Part shown: positions 8,905 through 18,565 of the stretch, in pieces | Layout: every line of letters begins with the position of its first letter | How positions within the stretch are numbered: the stretch's first letter is position 1 | Source of the DNA: Treponema sp. OMZ 798 | GTDB lineage: Bacteria; Spirochaetota; Spirochaetia; Treponematales; Treponemataceae | NCBI RefSeq assembly: GCF_024181385.1 | Contig: NZ_CP051305.1 | Coordinates: 1,178,001-1,242,000, forward strand | Direction of reading: 5' to 3' | DNA: 64,000 nt | Made by a program: the position numbers and the translations under genes | Notes under the pieces: generated by a model | Databases searched by the model: none | What the model was told of the DNA's origin: nothing | Seen by the model: the letters and a program-made list of their open reading frames with translations, nothing else

Positions 8905-9771
8905 TTATCGTTTTAATTTTGGATCAAGAGCATCGCGCAAACCGTCACCCAAAACGTTGAGGGCAAAGATTGTAATAACGATGGCGAGTCCGGGGAATAA
9001 GGTTAGATGAGAGTAGCTTCTTATATAAGCTCTTCCTCCCGAAAGCATGGCTCCCCATTCGGGAGTCGGAGGCTCAAGGCCGAGACCTATAAAACTTAAA
9101 CCCGCTGCATTCAATATTGCATAGGCAACACCCAAGGTTGCTTGAACAATTATGGGCGCCATACAGTTGGGAATTATGTGTTTGAAGATAATTCTAAAAT
9201 CCGAAGAGCCCCCTGCCCTAGCCGCTTCGATAAATTCCATATCTACTATGGACATAACCGCCGAACGGACTATTTTTGCATAGCCGGGAATTCCTGCAAT
9301 ACCTACTGCAATCATCAAATTCCCAAGGCCGGGGCCTAAAGAAGCAACTATGGCTATCGCAAGAAGGATATCCGGAATAGCCTGCAAAACATCTATAAAG
9401 CGCATTAAGGTTGTATCGACTCTTCCTCCGAAGTAGCCTGTAACGGCCCCGATAAAAGAACCCACAATCAAGGCTATACCTACGGATATAAAACCTACCT
9501 TTAACGAAATTCTTGCACCGTAAATAACACGGCTTAAAATGTCGCGGCCGAACTCGTCCTGTCCGAAAGGATGGGCAGCACTAGGGCCTGCAAATTGATT
9601 ATCCAGATCAGTGCCGTCAAATGTATAGGGGGCTACAAAGTCTGCAAACACAGCCATTAATACCAAAACTATAATTATAAACAAGCCCAGCATTGCAAGC
9701 TTATTTTTACTCATTCTATGAAAAACGCCTCTAAAGCCGTTTAGTTTTTTTCTGTCTTTTATTGTTTTCAT
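8905..9771 (-). CDS. oppC: Oligopeptide ABC transporter permease OppC/DppC
   Basis: 288 aa inner-membrane permease. A short cytoplasmic N-terminus precedes the first membrane helix (LAMLGLFIIIVLVLMAVFA), then the OppC N-terminal domain with GTDLDNQF and HPFGQDEFGRD, and five further helices with the EAA-type coupling loop EAARAGGSSDFRIIFKHIIPN that docks on an ATPase. Six helices and length are standard for the family. It follows oppB by 12 bp. Confidence 0.94.
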   Translation of the reverse strand: MKTIKDRKKLNGFRGVFHRMSKNKLAMLGLFIIIVLVLMAVFADFVAPYTFDGTDLDNQFAGPSAAHPFGQDEFGRDILSRVIYGARISLKVGFISVGIALIVGSFIGAVTGYFGGRVDTTLMRFIDVLQAIPDILLAIAIVASLGPGLGNLMIAVGIAGIPGYAKIVRSAVMSIVDMEFIEAARAGGSSDFRIIFKHIIPNCMAPIIVQATLGVAYAILNAAGLSFIGLGLEPPTPEWGAMLSGGRAYIRSYSHLTLFPGLAIVITIFALNVLGDGLRDALDPKLKR

Positions 9772-9783
9772 CTTGCCGGTCTC

Positions 9784-10713
9784 CTATGTATATTGAGTTT
9801 TAATTCTCGGATCGACATAGGTATAAAGTATATCGACAATTAAATTAACAATGGCAAATGTTACTGCAACAAATAAAACGCATCCTAAAACTACAGGAGC
9901 ATCACGCAATTTAATGGAGTCGATCATGAGCCGTCCTATTCCGGGAATAGAAAAGATAATTTCGGTCATAACTGCACCGCCCATGAGCTGGCCGAATTGG
10001 ATACCTACTACAGTAATTACAGGTATAAGAGAATTGCCGAGGGCATGCTTGAAAACAACAATTTTTTCTTTTTGTCCCTTTGCCCTGGCTGTTCTTATAT
10101 AATCTTGACGGATTGTTTCAAGCATACTTGAGCGTGTCATTCGTGTTAAAACTGCAACGGATTGAGCACCCAGAGCCAAAGCAGGCAAGACCATATGCTT
10201 AAAGCCTGAAAAGCCGGACGAGGGAAACCAGCCTAATTTTACCGAAAATAAAAGAATCATCAAAAGTCCAAGCCAAAAAACAGGCATCGATAAGCCTATT
10301 AAGGCAAAAACCATTGTGATATGATCAAAAACCGAATATTGTTTTATTGCAGATATAATCCCTAAGGGTATTCCGAGACAAATTGCAACTATGGTTGAAG
10401 AAACTGCAAGCCTTATGGTAGATCCTACACGGGAACCTATCTCCAAAACTACAGGCTGCTCGGTAATATAAGAATCTCCTAAACTTCCTCGAAAAACAAT
10501 ATTTTTTAAATAGCGTCCAAATTGGACCAAAAAGGGATCGTTTAAGCCCATTTTTTCTCTGAGCTTTAAAACCTCCTCAGGCGATGCATTTGTTCCTAAT
10601 TTATTTCGAACAGGATCGCCAGGTGTAAAATATAAAAGCGAAAACACTATCACCGATACACCGAACATTACGGGTATCAATAAAAGAATTCGCCTTATTA
10701 TGTATTTAAGCAT
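9784..10713 (-). CDS. oppB: Oligopeptide ABC transporter permease OppB/DppB
   Basis: 309 aa. Six predicted helices, the N-terminal family block LKYIIRRILLLIPVMFGVSV, PGDPVRNKLG, and the EAA loop region YIRTARAKGQKEKIVVFKHALGN. Partner of OppC in the translocation pore. The 88-bp gap from oppA contains a hairpin, so the membrane genes are probably expressed below the level of the binding protein. Confidence 0.94.
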   Translation of the reverse strand: MLKYIIRRILLLIPVMFGVSVIVFSLLYFTPGDPVRNKLGTNASPEEVLKLREKMGLNDPFLVQFGRYLKNIVFRGSLGDSYITEQPVVLEIGSRVGSTIRLAVSSTIVAICLGIPLGIISAIKQYSVFDHITMVFALIGLSMPVFWLGLLMILLFSVKLGWFPSSGFSGFKHMVLPALALGAQSVAVLTRMTRSSMLETIRQDYIRTARAKGQKEKIVVFKHALGNSLIPVITVVGIQFGQLMGGAVMTEIIFSIPGIGRLMIDSIKLRDAPVVLGCVLFVAVTFAIVNLIVDILYTYVDPRIKTQYT

Positions 10714-10763
10714 ACTACATCCTCACTGAAGCACTTGAAAGAAAAATTAATAAAAACAAGAAA

Positions 10764-10794
10764 GGCCGGACCCTTGTAAAACAGGATCCGGCTT
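10764..10794 (-). terminator. Hairpin after oppA, probable partial terminator or mRNA stabiliser
   Basis: On the minus strand AAGCCGGATCCT and the facing GGTCCGGCCTT form a stem of about ten pairs with one mismatch around a short loop, followed by CTTTCTTGTTTTT. Its place between a binding-protein gene and the permease genes suggests it tempers read-through or protects the oppA message. Confidence 0.6.
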
Positions 10795-10801
10795 ATTTTA
10801 G

Positions 10802-12337
10802 TTATTTACCGGCAGGTTTGATATTTCCCAAGAAGTGATGTCCTAATGGAGATAAACGTAAACCTGTAATATTGCTTCTTATTCCGGCAGCCTGCTCTCC
10901 GTTGTATTGGAATACTGCAGGTGTTAAATACATAATTCTTTCTTGAATCTGTTCGTAAACCTTAGCTCTTTCGGGACCGTCTAAAACTCGGCGGCCTTTA
11001 ATGATAAGCTCGTCAAGTTCAGGATCGCTTAAGAAAACATAGTTTCCGCCCGGGCCTCTTGAAATTGAATGGAAACAAGGATAAACAACCATATCGGGAT
11101 CCGGTGTATCAGAAGACCAGCCGATTTCGAATAACTGCTGCTCGCCTTTTTCCAACATTTCAATGTATTTTGACCATTCAAGAACTTCGATAGAAAGATC
11201 GATACCTACATCCTTAAACTGTTCTTTCATGATAACGGCCATATCGATTCGTTCTTTTCTTTCATTTGTTGAAAGACGAATTTTTAATCCGTTTTCATAT
11301 CCGGCTTCTTTTAAAAGCTTTTTAGCCTTTTCTACATCCCTAGGAATCGGCTTTAATTTGTTTGCAATCGAATAGCGGATAGCCGGAGCATAGGGGCCTG
11401 ATGCAGTGCGGCCTAAGCCCTTCCAAACAGCCTTTACTATTTGATCGGTATCAATGGCACATGCAACAGCCTGTCTAACTCTGACATCATCAAGAGGCGG
11501 CTTACCGCAGTTCATTCCCATGTACTGAGTTAGATAGTCAAAGCTTCTGATAAGTTTAATTTCATTATTGCCCTTGAATCGGTCCAAATCGTTGGGAGAA
11601 ACATCATATACGATATCGGCTCCGCCTGATTCAAGCTCGATAATTCGGTTAGTGGGTTCCGGGATAATTCGGAATTCGAGGTACTTGTAATAGGGCTTTT
11701 TACCTTGATATTCTTCATATCTTTCAAATTTTATTTTGTCCGATTTTGTATGACTTACAAATTTATAAGGGCCGGTTCCTATGGGCTTTCGTGCATATTG
11801 ATCGCCTGCTGCTTCAACAGCTTTTTTATTTACTATGTGAGCAGATGAGTGGCACAAGGCTGTTAAAATACCTGCATAGGGAGCCTTCATTCTAAATTTT
11901 ACAGTATAGTCATCAACAGCTTTAAGGGTATCCGGATCAATATCGGAAAAGATATGAGCTACAGCAGGTGAAGCAAAAGCTCTTAAATAGCTGAATACGA
12001 CATCAGAGGCTTTAAGCTCTTCTCCATTATGGAATTTTACACCCTTCCTCAAATAGAAGGTATATTCCATTCCGTCGGCAGAAATATCGTACTTTTCGGC
12101 CAGGGCAGGAACAACCTCATTATCGGGAGTAATGGCTATAAGGCCTTCATACATCTGCATCATTGCATTTGCAGAATATGAATCGTTTTGTGCACTCGGA
12201 TCCATTGTTATGGCATCACTGGACATAGCGACAATTAGAGTCTGAGATCTAATATCGGCAGCCTCTCCTCCTCCGCAAGAAATGATGAAAGATGATAACA
12301 CCATCATCAAAATAAGAATACCAAAAAATTTCTTCAT
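10802..12337 (-). CDS. oppA: Oligopeptide-binding lipoprotein OppA (SBP family 5)
   Basis: 511 aa from the ATG beginning MKKFFGIL, chosen because AGGAGGTG lies 6 nt upstream; the frame is open 13 codons further but those lack a ribosome site. A lipoprotein signal ends in SSFIISCGGG. The mature protein has the family-5 blocks: LIVAMSSDAITMDP, YEGLIAI, YDISADGMEYTFYLRKGVKFHNG, GTGPYKF, VRQAVACAIDTDQIV, and DPDMVVYPCFHS. It captures peptides at the cell surface or periplasm and delivers them to OppBC. First gene of the opp operon, with its own promoter 30 bp upstream. Confidence 0.95.
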   Translation of the reverse strand: MKKFFGILILMMVLSSFIISCGGGEAADIRSQTLIVAMSSDAITMDPSAQNDSYSANAMMQMYEGLIAITPDNEVVPALAEKYDISADGMEYTFYLRKGVKFHNGEELKASDVVFSYLRAFASPAVAHIFSDIDPDTLKAVDDYTVKFRMKAPYAGILTALCHSSAHIVNKKAVEAAGDQYARKPIGTGPYKFVSHTKSDKIKFERYEEYQGKKPYYKYLEFRIIPEPTNRIIELESGGADIVYDVSPNDLDRFKGNNEIKLIRSFDYLTQYMGMNCGKPPLDDVRVRQAVACAIDTDQIVKAVWKGLGRTASGPYAPAIRYSIANKLKPIPRDVEKAKKLLKEAGYENGLKIRLSTNERKERIDMAVIMKEQFKDVGIDLSIEVLEWSKYIEMLEKGEQQLFEIGWSSDTPDPDMVVYPCFHSISRGPGGNYVFLSDPELDELIIKGRRVLDGPERAKVYEQIQERIMYLTPAVFQYNGEQAAGIRSNITGLRLSPLGHHFLGNIKPAGK

Positions 12338-12366
12338 TAATACACCTCCTATGTGCATATAAAGTA

Positions 12367-12395
12367 ATTCTACCACCGCAGTTTTTGTTTGTCAA
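12367..12395 (-). promoter_or_regulatory. Sigma-70-like promoter of the opp operon
   Basis: On the minus strand TTGACA (12390-12395), a 17-bp spacer and TAGAAT (12367-12372), about 30 bp before the oppA start codon and 17 bp after the pfp stop. The consensus -35 and ideal spacing imply strong constitutive transcription independent of pfp. Confidence 0.75.
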
Positions 12396-12411
12396 GTTAA
12401 GCAGTTTTGTT

Positions 12412-14106
12412 TTATATATTTTTTTTACCTTTTTTTCTCTTTTCTTTTAAATTTCCTTTTTCAAGTAAGAGGGTTTTAGTAGGTATATCGCAAACCTCGA
12501 GATCTCCGAAATATTGAATAGCTCCCGGAAATCTATAAACCGTTTCAATAGCCCACTTATCCCTATTTTTTTCATAGGTTTTAAAAGGTTTACCCTTTAG
12601 GTCGACTACGGATTTTTTTATAACAGGTACTATCTTCCCCTTTCTCCTTTCCAAATTCATCATCATTGAAAGAGGAATGCCGCATGGAAGCCAATGCTCT
12701 ACATCATCGGTCAAATTTCTAACCGAAGATATATAGCCTGAAAAACCGTTTAAGGCCAATAAGAAGGCTGTAAAGCCCAAGGTATAACAATAATCCGAAT
12801 CGAAGTTTGAAGGAAAGGCCGAGCGTCCTTCATATCCAAAAAAGTGAGCATAGGTACTGAATTTTCCGTTATAAGTCCCTTCTTTTTTCATTTCGGCTAA
12901 TTTGCGTCCTACCAAGTCTATCAAAAGCTTTTCCGTTTCAATACGGGAAACTTGAACGTTTCCGTGAGGATCGCGGTCCATTAAAAGCTGTAAAGAAATG
13001 TTTTCAGGGAGGCTGTCAAAAAGTGTAAAGGATTTTTTGGACAGGTGTTTTTGCAGCCAAGATTTTTTTCCTGCAAAGGTCTTTATCTTTGAAAAGGCTG
13101 AAGTTTTTCCGGCCATAAGATCGTTTATCTCTTCAATCAATTCATCCATTTCAGGGATAAATTCTATAATTCCTTCCGGAACTAAAACAACCCCGAAGTT
13201 TTCTCCCTTTTTGGATCTTTTTACAATTATATCTACAATGTAATCCGTAACCTGCTTTAAGGTAACTTTTTTTTCTGCCAACTCCTCACCGATTAAACAA
13301 ACATTAGGCTGGGTTTTTAGGGCACATTCAAGGGCTATATGACTTGCAGAGCGGCCCATGAGCTTTATAAAATGCCAATACTTTCGTGCGGAATTTACGT
13401 CTCGGCAGATGTTTCCAATAAGTTCCGAATAAAGTTTTGTTGCAGTGTCAAACCCGAAGGAGGTTTCGATATATTGGTTTTTTAAGTCTCCGTCTATTGT
13501 TTTTGGAACACCTATAACCTTTGTATTTAATTTTGCCTGAATAAAGTATTTTGCCAAAAAAGCTGCGTTTGTATTTGAATCGTCTCCTCCGATTATTATA
13601 AGGGCATCCAGCTTTAATTTTTTTACGTTTTGGATTGAGCTTTCAACCTGCTCTTCAGTTTCAATCTTCGTTCTTCCTGAGCCGATTATATCAAAGCCGC
13701 CTGTATTTCGATACTTATCTATTAAGGCTTTTTTGATTTCAACATATCTCCCCTTTACCAAACCTTCGGGGCCGCTTAAAAATCCGTAAAGCTTGGAATT
13801 TGGATTTCCTTTTTTTAAGGCATCAAACAATCCCGAAATTACGTTGTGTCCTCCCGGAGCCTGTCCTCCTGAAAGAATTACCCCGAATTTTAAAGGCTTG
13901 TGTTCTACTTCGGATTCTCCTTTTACAAATCTGATAATGGGCATTCCGTAAGTATTGGGAAAGATTTCTTTTAATTCCGCCTGGTCAGATTGTGCATGTG
14001 TAGCCTCTCCTTTTTCAGGCTTAATCAAACTCAAAGGTTCCGCAAATACTTTTGGGATTTTCGGTTCGTAATGGTAGCGCAATCTCTGCATTGTGGATTC
14101 ATTCAT
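12412..14106 (-). CDS. pfp: Pyrophosphate-fructose 6-phosphate 1-phosphotransferase
   Basis: 564 aa, the long PFP type. Motifs: [14 protein letters not shown] at the nucleotide/PPi site, GGDDSNTNA where the second aspartate of GGDD is the mark of PPi-dependent enzymes (ATP enzymes have GGDGS), [10 protein letters not shown] with the catalytic aspartates, and [11 protein letters not shown] for fructose 6-phosphate. It reversibly phosphorylates fructose 6-phosphate with pyrophosphate in cytosolic glycolysis. The window also encodes pyruvate phosphate dikinase, whose PPi chemistry complements it. An AAAGGAG precedes the ATG; the gene follows recR by 11 bp. Confidence 0.95.
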   Translation of the reverse strand: MNESTMQRLRYHYEPKIPKVFAEPLSLIKPEKGEATHAQSDQAELKEIFPNTYGMPIIRFVKGESEVEHKPLKFGVILSGGQAPGGHNVISGLFDALKKGNPNSKLYGFLSGPEGLVKGRYVEIKKALIDKYRNTGGFDIIGSGRTKIETEEQVESSIQNVKKLKLDALIIIGGDDSNTNAAFLAKYFIQAKLNTKVIGVPKTIDGDLKNQYIETSFGFDTATKLYSELIGNICRDVNSARKYWHFIKLMGRSASHIALECALKTQPNVCLIGEELAEKKVTLKQVTDYIVDIIVKRSKKGENFGVVLVPEGIIEFIPEMDELIEEINDLMAGKTSAFSKIKTFAGKKSWLQKHLSKKSFTLFDSLPENISLQLLMDRDPHGNVQVSRIETEKLLIDLVGRKLAEMKKEGTYNGKFSTYAHFFGYEGRSAFPSNFDSDYCYTLGFTAFLLALNGFSGYISSVRNLTDDVEHWLPCGIPLSMMMNLERRKGKIVPVIKKSVVDLKGKPFKTYEKNRDKWAIETVYRFPGAIQYFGDLEVCDIPTKTLLLEKGNLKEKRKKGKKNI

Positions 14107-14117
14107 TTTTTACTCCT

Positions 14118-14705
14118 TTAAAATTTAATTCGGCCGTTTAAACTTCTTGCAAGTGTTAAGCGGTCGGCATATTCCAAATCTCCTCCGACAGGTAAGCCTG
14201 AGGCAAGCCTTGTTATATTAACAGGCAGGTCCTGTAATATTTTTTGAATATATAGGGCTGTAGTATCGCCCTCGATTGTAGGGTTTGTTGCAAGAATAAC
14301 CTCGGTTATTTTGCCTTCATGAATACGTCTTATAAGCTCGCTTATATGTAATTGGTCGGGGCCTACACCTTCAAGGGGGGCTATGAGACCTCCCAAAACA
14401 TGAAACAAACCTCTGTATTCGGGAATTGAAGAAATTGTATTTACATCTTGAGGAAAGCCTACTACACAGATAAGACTTCTATCCCTTGTTTCGTCTGCAC
14501 AAATAGAGCAAAGCTCATCTTCGGTATAAGAACCGCATACCTTACAAGGGTGAATCTTTTCGTGTAAGCTTGAAACGGCTTCTGCCAAGCGAAGGGCATC
14601 TGCGGGACCTTGTTTTAAAAGATGATAAGCGATACGGGCCGCACTCTTATGTCCGATACCGGGAAGCCTGGAAAATGAATCTATAACGGCATCAATAGCA
14701 TTCAT
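14118..14705 (-). CDS. recR: Recombination protein RecR
   Basis: 195 aa. Helix-hairpin-helix PGIGHKSAARIAYHLL, a four-cysteine zinc finger (CKVCGSYTEDELCSIC), a Toprim domain with LICVVGFPQDV and EVILATNPTIEGDTTA, and the C-terminal TRLASGLPVGGDLEYAD block. RecR works with RecO (and RecF) to load RecA on gapped DNA. It follows ybaB by about 20 bp, the classical dnaX-ybaB-recR type order without dnaX here. The ATG at 14705 is preferred over an adjacent in-frame TTG. Confidence 0.95.
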   Translation of the reverse strand: MNAIDAVIDSFSRLPGIGHKSAARIAYHLLKQGPADALRLAEAVSSLHEKIHPCKVCGSYTEDELCSICADETRDRSLICVVGFPQDVNTISSIPEYRGLFHVLGGLIAPLEGVGPDQLHISELIRRIHEGKITEVILATNPTIEGDTTALYIQKILQDLPVNITRLASGLPVGGDLEYADRLTLARSLNGRIKF

Positions 14706-14723
14706 CAAACTTAATCCCCATTT

Positions 14724-15029
14724 TTAAAAAGGTAAACCGCCGGCAAGATTTGCAAGGGGGCCCAGTTTGTTTTGTAATAGTTCTTTTAATTTTGCTACGG
14801 CATCATTATGAGCAGCCCTAATTAAATCCTGAAGCATAGGGACATCACGATTATCTACAGCGATAGGATCGAGGAATATGGATTCAACTTCAAAACTGCC
14901 CCTTAAACGGATTTTTACAAGACCTCCGCCCGATACACCTTCTACAACTTCTTGATCTAAATCGGCTTTAAGATTAGCAATTTTCTCCTGGATTTCTTTT
15001 GCATTTTTCATAATATCAAAAGGATTCAA
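14724..15029 (-). CDS. ybaB: YbaB/EbfC-family nucleoid-associated protein
   Basis: 101 aa. The start is taken as the TTG giving (M)NPFDIMKNAKE, because GAGGAG sits 6 nt upstream; the ATG six codons earlier would leave no ribosome site. The protein has the family pattern: an amphipathic N-terminal helix, the strand block VEGVSGGGLVKIRLRGS, then a C-terminal helix (LQDLIRAAHNDAVAKLKE) and a glycine-rich tail. It forms dimers that bind DNA and is usually encoded next to recR, as here. Confidence 0.92.
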   Translation of the reverse strand: MNPFDIMKNAKEIQEKIANLKADLDQEVVEGVSGGGLVKIRLRGSFEVESIFLDPIAVDNRDVPMLQDLIRAAHNDAVAKLKELLQNKLGPLANLAGGLPF

Positions 15030-15106
15030 TTTACACTCCTCATACACTTTTTTTATTGTAATAACTACGAACAGATTAACATTTTTTTATAAATAATACA
15101 AGAGCG

Positions 15107-15703
15107 TTATATTTTTTTAAGAGAAAAGGACTTCCTTTGAATAGGACTTGGACCGTTACTTCTAATTGCTTCCATGTGTGTTTTAGTACCATAGCCCTTG
15201 TGTTTTTCATATCCATATTCGGGATAAAGCCAAGAGTACCGCATCATCATTCTGTCCCTTGCGGTCTTTGCTAAGATGGAAGCAGCCATAACCTCATAAA
15301 CGGAATCATCAGCTTTTACCAGAGCCTTTATCGAAGAACAATTTTTAATATTCGGGATTGCGTTACCGTCAACAATAATATCCGGTTCTGCAAATTTAGT
15401 ATTATTTAATTTACATACTTCTTGAAGTCTTAAATAAAGACCTTGATAAGCCCTTTCCATAGCCAAAAAAGTTGCCTGTAAAATATTTTTTTCATCTATT
15501 TCGTAATTGGATGCCCAGCCGATAGCCCAAATAACATTGGAGTCGGCATACAGGATTTTACGCACTTCATCTCTTTTTTTTTCTGTCAATTTTTTTGAGT
15601 CTTTTAAAATCGAAATATCAAAACAGCTTGGAAGGATAACGGCTGCTGCCGTAACAGGTCCTGCAAGAGGACCTCTTCCTGCCTCATCTATACCGCATAA
15701 CAT
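15107..15703 (-). CDS. rnhB: Ribonuclease HII
   Basis: 198 aa. GIDEAGRGPLAGPV gives the first two acidic metal ligands, SKKLTEKKR the substrate-binding lysines, DIIVDGNAIPN the third ligand region, and VKADDSVYEVMAASILAK the fourth, with KHKGYGTKTH near the end. It cleaves the RNA strand of hybrids and starts removal of misincorporated ribonucleotides. The ATG shares one base with the stop of the upstream exported-protein gene (TAATG), so the two are translationally coupled. Confidence 0.96.
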   Translation of the reverse strand: MLCGIDEAGRGPLAGPVTAAAVILPSCFDISILKDSKKLTEKKRDEVRKILYADSNVIWAIGWASNYEIDEKNILQATFLAMERAYQGLYLRLQEVCKLNNTKFAEPDIIVDGNAIPNIKNCSSIKALVKADDSVYEVMAASILAKTARDRMMMRYSWLYPEYGYEKHKGYGTKTHMEAIRSNGPSPIQRKSFSLKKI

Positions 15704-17901
15704 TAAGGTTCTCTTTCAATTGATTTTGAAAAACCTCTGACAATGGGCTTATCTTTAATATCCATTTTTGAATTTTTATTATACCAAACAGCAGTATCCT
15801 TATTTTGTGCCGCTTCAGGTAAACGGATAAGATTAAGCCTTCCTAAAGCTATTTCGGAATTCCAAGCTTCCAAAAATCTCGCAGTAAAGTTCGGACTAAG
15901 TGAGGCTTTTAGATTATCAAGCTCAATAATCGAATTACCGGCGGAAATTGCTGCAACCGAAAATCCTGTTCCTGTAAAATCTATATTTTGAAAAACGGCC
16001 GAAGAATTATTTATGCTAAATATGAGGCAGTGCTTTGTCTGTTCCGAAATTACCTTAGTATCGGATATATCCAAATGAGAATAAAAAGAACTTAAAACAG
16101 GCCCGCCTTCAAAGGCTTGAAGACTTACATTATTGAGTTTTATACTTGCCTTATCGGCATAAATTATCGGGACCTCACGCGGCTCCTCAGTTCTTTCCCT
16201 TCTAAAAATATTGCAGTTTTCAATTTCAAAATTAGCACCTATTACAACAAAACCCGAATTTTTAGAAAAATGAATTGAAGGTTTTTGACCTGCAGAGGTA
16301 ATTTTTATATTTCTTGTAATAAGAACGGCTTCATTTAAAATACAATCCCCTCTTACATATATCTTCCATTTTTCGCCGCTTACCTTATTTTTTTGTGATA
16401 GAGATGCCTTATTTATATAATCCACTGCCTCATAAATAGTAGAAAAAGGCTTTGAAGGATTTCCGTCGGAATTTTTAATCTTATAATTATAATCTACATA
16501 TACGGCATTTTTATCTATTATGAACTCTTTTTTGATATTTGCACTCTTATTGCCGGCTTCATCCTTATTGTAAATGTTTACTGAGTAAACGGTTTTTTCA
16601 CCTACAGAGCCGGTTAAAACAATCTCGTCTTTTGAGGGAGAGGTAAAAATAGGAGGTTCTATTTCAACTACCGTCTCATCCGAAACCGATTTAATTTTTA
16701 TTTTTACATCCGAATTTGTAGGCGATACAGGCGGGGTAAAGGACACTTCAGGACGTTCAGGCGGCAGCTTGTCTATAGTAAAAGAGGTCTGAAACTCGCC
16801 ATGAAAGAGCTCTCCATAGAAAGCTCTTATTTTAACATCAAAAAAGCGTTCTTCTTTTATTCCTAAATCAAAAACATGGGAACCGTCTTTTTTAAATCGA
16901 GGAGAATGTTTATCCGGATAAATATAAGTATGGCCGTCACCTGTTTCAAAAAAATAAGTATAACGCTCATCATCAAATTGAAGTTCAATATTTCTATTTA
17001 CAGCTGTTTTGGGAACTGAGGATAAAACAGGTTTTTTAGGTAAAAAGATCTTATTTACATTTTCGTCCTTTGCTTTTACCCAGTATAATATAGAATCTTG
17101 GGTTCTATCAATAAAAACAGGTCCGTCATAGATATTCAAAAGCTGAGAAGCCTCAGGGATTGCTTCTTCCGTTTTTTTTATCAAGTAATAAACCGGCGGC
17201 ATATCAGAGTTAAATTCCAAAAAATACCAATTTAAAATATTGTACTCAAAACCTTTATCAAAATAGTCTTCATTAAAGGACGGCTTAGGTATTTTAGGAG
17301 AGGGAAGTCCTGAGGGGGATACTTCATAGTTTATTATCTTCTCCGTAATATCACCCGATTCGGTTACGGCCTTTATTCTAAGCTCTATTTTTCCTTCTTT
17401 TTCAAGGTTTATAGGTCCTGTATATAAAAGGCCGAAGTCCAAGGGATCACTTCCGTCAACGGAATATATAATTTGTGTCTTAGGAGGAGACTCAATTATA
17501 AGTTTTTGGATCTCATTCCAATTACCTTCCTTAGGACTTAAAATATTTAAAAGTTTTTTTTCTTCCAGCGGCCCAATAATCAAATGAGAAGGCCTGCTCA
17601 TTTTGCCTGACGAGTTTTGTACCCAAACACAAAGCTCTGTTCCAAAATTAAAAAAAGGCCTTTCTCCTTTTTTTAGTTTACCGCTTGCATATAGATTAGT
17701 GAGGGGATTAAAAGCCCGATAAAAAACATCATTTCCCTTACTTTCGGGATATTTTATGTCAAGATTGACCCCGTCTTTTTTATAGTATTGTTTTATTTCA
17801 AGCTCATCCAATTCATAGCAATTTAAATCTAAAGCAAACAAGCTAAAAGCTGCTATAATGAAGCCTATTTTAAAAATGCTATAAATCTTAACTTTTTTCA
17901 A
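15703..17901 (-). CDS. Large exported beta-rich protein (chitobiase-like domain plus beta-helix)
   Basis: 732 aa with a Sec signal (IGFIIAAFSLFALDLNCYEL); the cysteine could be a lipobox but the context is poor. Around residues 130-195 is a chitobiase/hexosaminidase C-terminal-like module (YSVDGSDPLDFG...YTGPI), around 385-465 an Ig-like module of the OmpL47/Big type (SFTPPVSPTNSDV, YNKDEAGNKSA), and from about 475 a right-handed parallel beta-helix introduced by GNPSKPFSTIYEAVDYIN, as in polysaccharide-binding or lyase-like proteins. No catalytic residues are evident. Surface or periplasmic carbohydrate contact is inferred. It overlaps the upstream phosphoribosyltransferase by 4 bp. Confidence 0.72.
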   Translation of the reverse strand: MKKVKIYSIFKIGFIIAAFSLFALDLNCYELDELEIKQYYKKDGVNLDIKYPESKGNDVFYRAFNPLTNLYASGKLKKGERPFFNFGTELCVWVQNSSGKMSRPSHLIIGPLEEKKLLNILSPKEGNWNEIQKLIIESPPKTQIIYSVDGSDPLDFGLLYTGPINLEKEGKIELRIKAVTESGDITEKIINYEVSPSGLPSPKIPKPSFNEDYFDKGFEYNILNWYFLEFNSDMPPVYYLIKKTEEAIPEASQLLNIYDGPVFIDRTQDSILYWVKAKDENVNKIFLPKKPVLSSVPKTAVNRNIELQFDDERYTYFFETGDGHTYIYPDKHSPRFKKDGSHVFDLGIKEERFFDVKIRAFYGELFHGEFQTSFTIDKLPPERPEVSFTPPVSPTNSDVKIKIKSVSDETVVEIEPPIFTSPSKDEIVLTGSVGEKTVYSVNIYNKDEAGNKSANIKKEFIIDKNAVYVDYNYKIKNSDGNPSKPFSTIYEAVDYINKASLSQKNKVSGEKWKIYVRGDCILNEAVLITRNIKITSAGQKPSIHFSKNSGFVVIGANFEIENCNIFRRERTEEPREVPIIYADKASIKLNNVSLQAFEGGPVLSSFYSHLDISDTKVISEQTKHCLIFSINNSSAVFQNIDFTGTGFSVAAISAGNSIIELDNLKASLSPNFTARFLEAWNSEIALGRLNLIRLPEAAQNKDTAVWYNKNSKMDIKDKPIVRGFSKSIEREP

Positions 17902-18500
17902 TTTATTATTCCTTTAAAAACATCTCTTAAAGCCGGATTTTTTGAATAATAATTTTCTTCAAGTTCTGCACCTGAAAGCCCTACCAATTCATGGCTCATA
18001 TAGTGAATCCATAAGTTATCTTTTTCGGTATAAATATCATGCTTTCTGCACCAATAATCCGGATGATGCTCATATTGTTCTTTTTTATCATGAAAATATT
18101 TATAGTCATGGACGGCAATTTTTATATTCTCTCTTTTTAATCCTTGTTTAATTAACTCATCTACAAGATAATTTATTGTAGCACCGGAATCGAAAATATC
18201 GTCTACCAATAAAACTGAAGCATTGGCAGGGAGTTTGCTTGGATGAAGAGTCCAACCGTCTAATATAACTTCCGAGTTATTATGAACTCCGGAATAAGAG
18301 TGTGCGACAACTGTTGAATACAAAATCTTTTTTTCATTTTTATAGGCTATTTTAAAAAATTCGCTTATCACATTTGCCAGATAAGCACCGCCTCTCATGG
18401 AAGCATAAATAACATCGGGAACATATCCCTCATCATACATCTTTCTTGCAAGAATAAGTCCGTTATCTCTTACCGTATTGTAATTTAAAAATTCTTTCAT
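17898..18500 (-). CDS. Phosphoribosyltransferase-family protein
   Basis: 200 aa type I PRTase fold. The PRPP-binding motif LLVDDIFDSGAT is intact (about residues 96-107), and an N-terminal YASMRGGAYLANVIS loop matches the pyrophosphate-binding loop. A hood-like C-terminal segment rich in His/Trp/Tyr (YEHHPDYWCRKHDIY) is unlike standard Hpt and closer to Gpt-type xanthine/guanine or to the archaeal/spirochaetal hypoxanthine PRTase-like group. It would make a nucleotide from a base and PRPP in purine salvage; the base is not predictable. Possibly regulatory instead. Confidence 0.8.
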   Translation of the reverse strand: MKEFLNYNTVRDNGLILARKMYDEGYVPDVIYASMRGGAYLANVISEFFKIAYKNEKKILYSTVVAHSYSGVHNNSEVILDGWTLHPSKLPANASVLLVDDIFDSGATINYLVDELIKQGLKRENIKIAVHDYKYFHDKKEQYEHHPDYWCRKHDIYTEKDNLWIHYMSHELVGLSGAELEENYYSKNPALRDVFKGIIN

Positions 18501-18565
18501 AAAATCCTCGCGATAGATAGAAGATTATATCATTTTACGGTATATTTTTCAATATATTTTTTATT

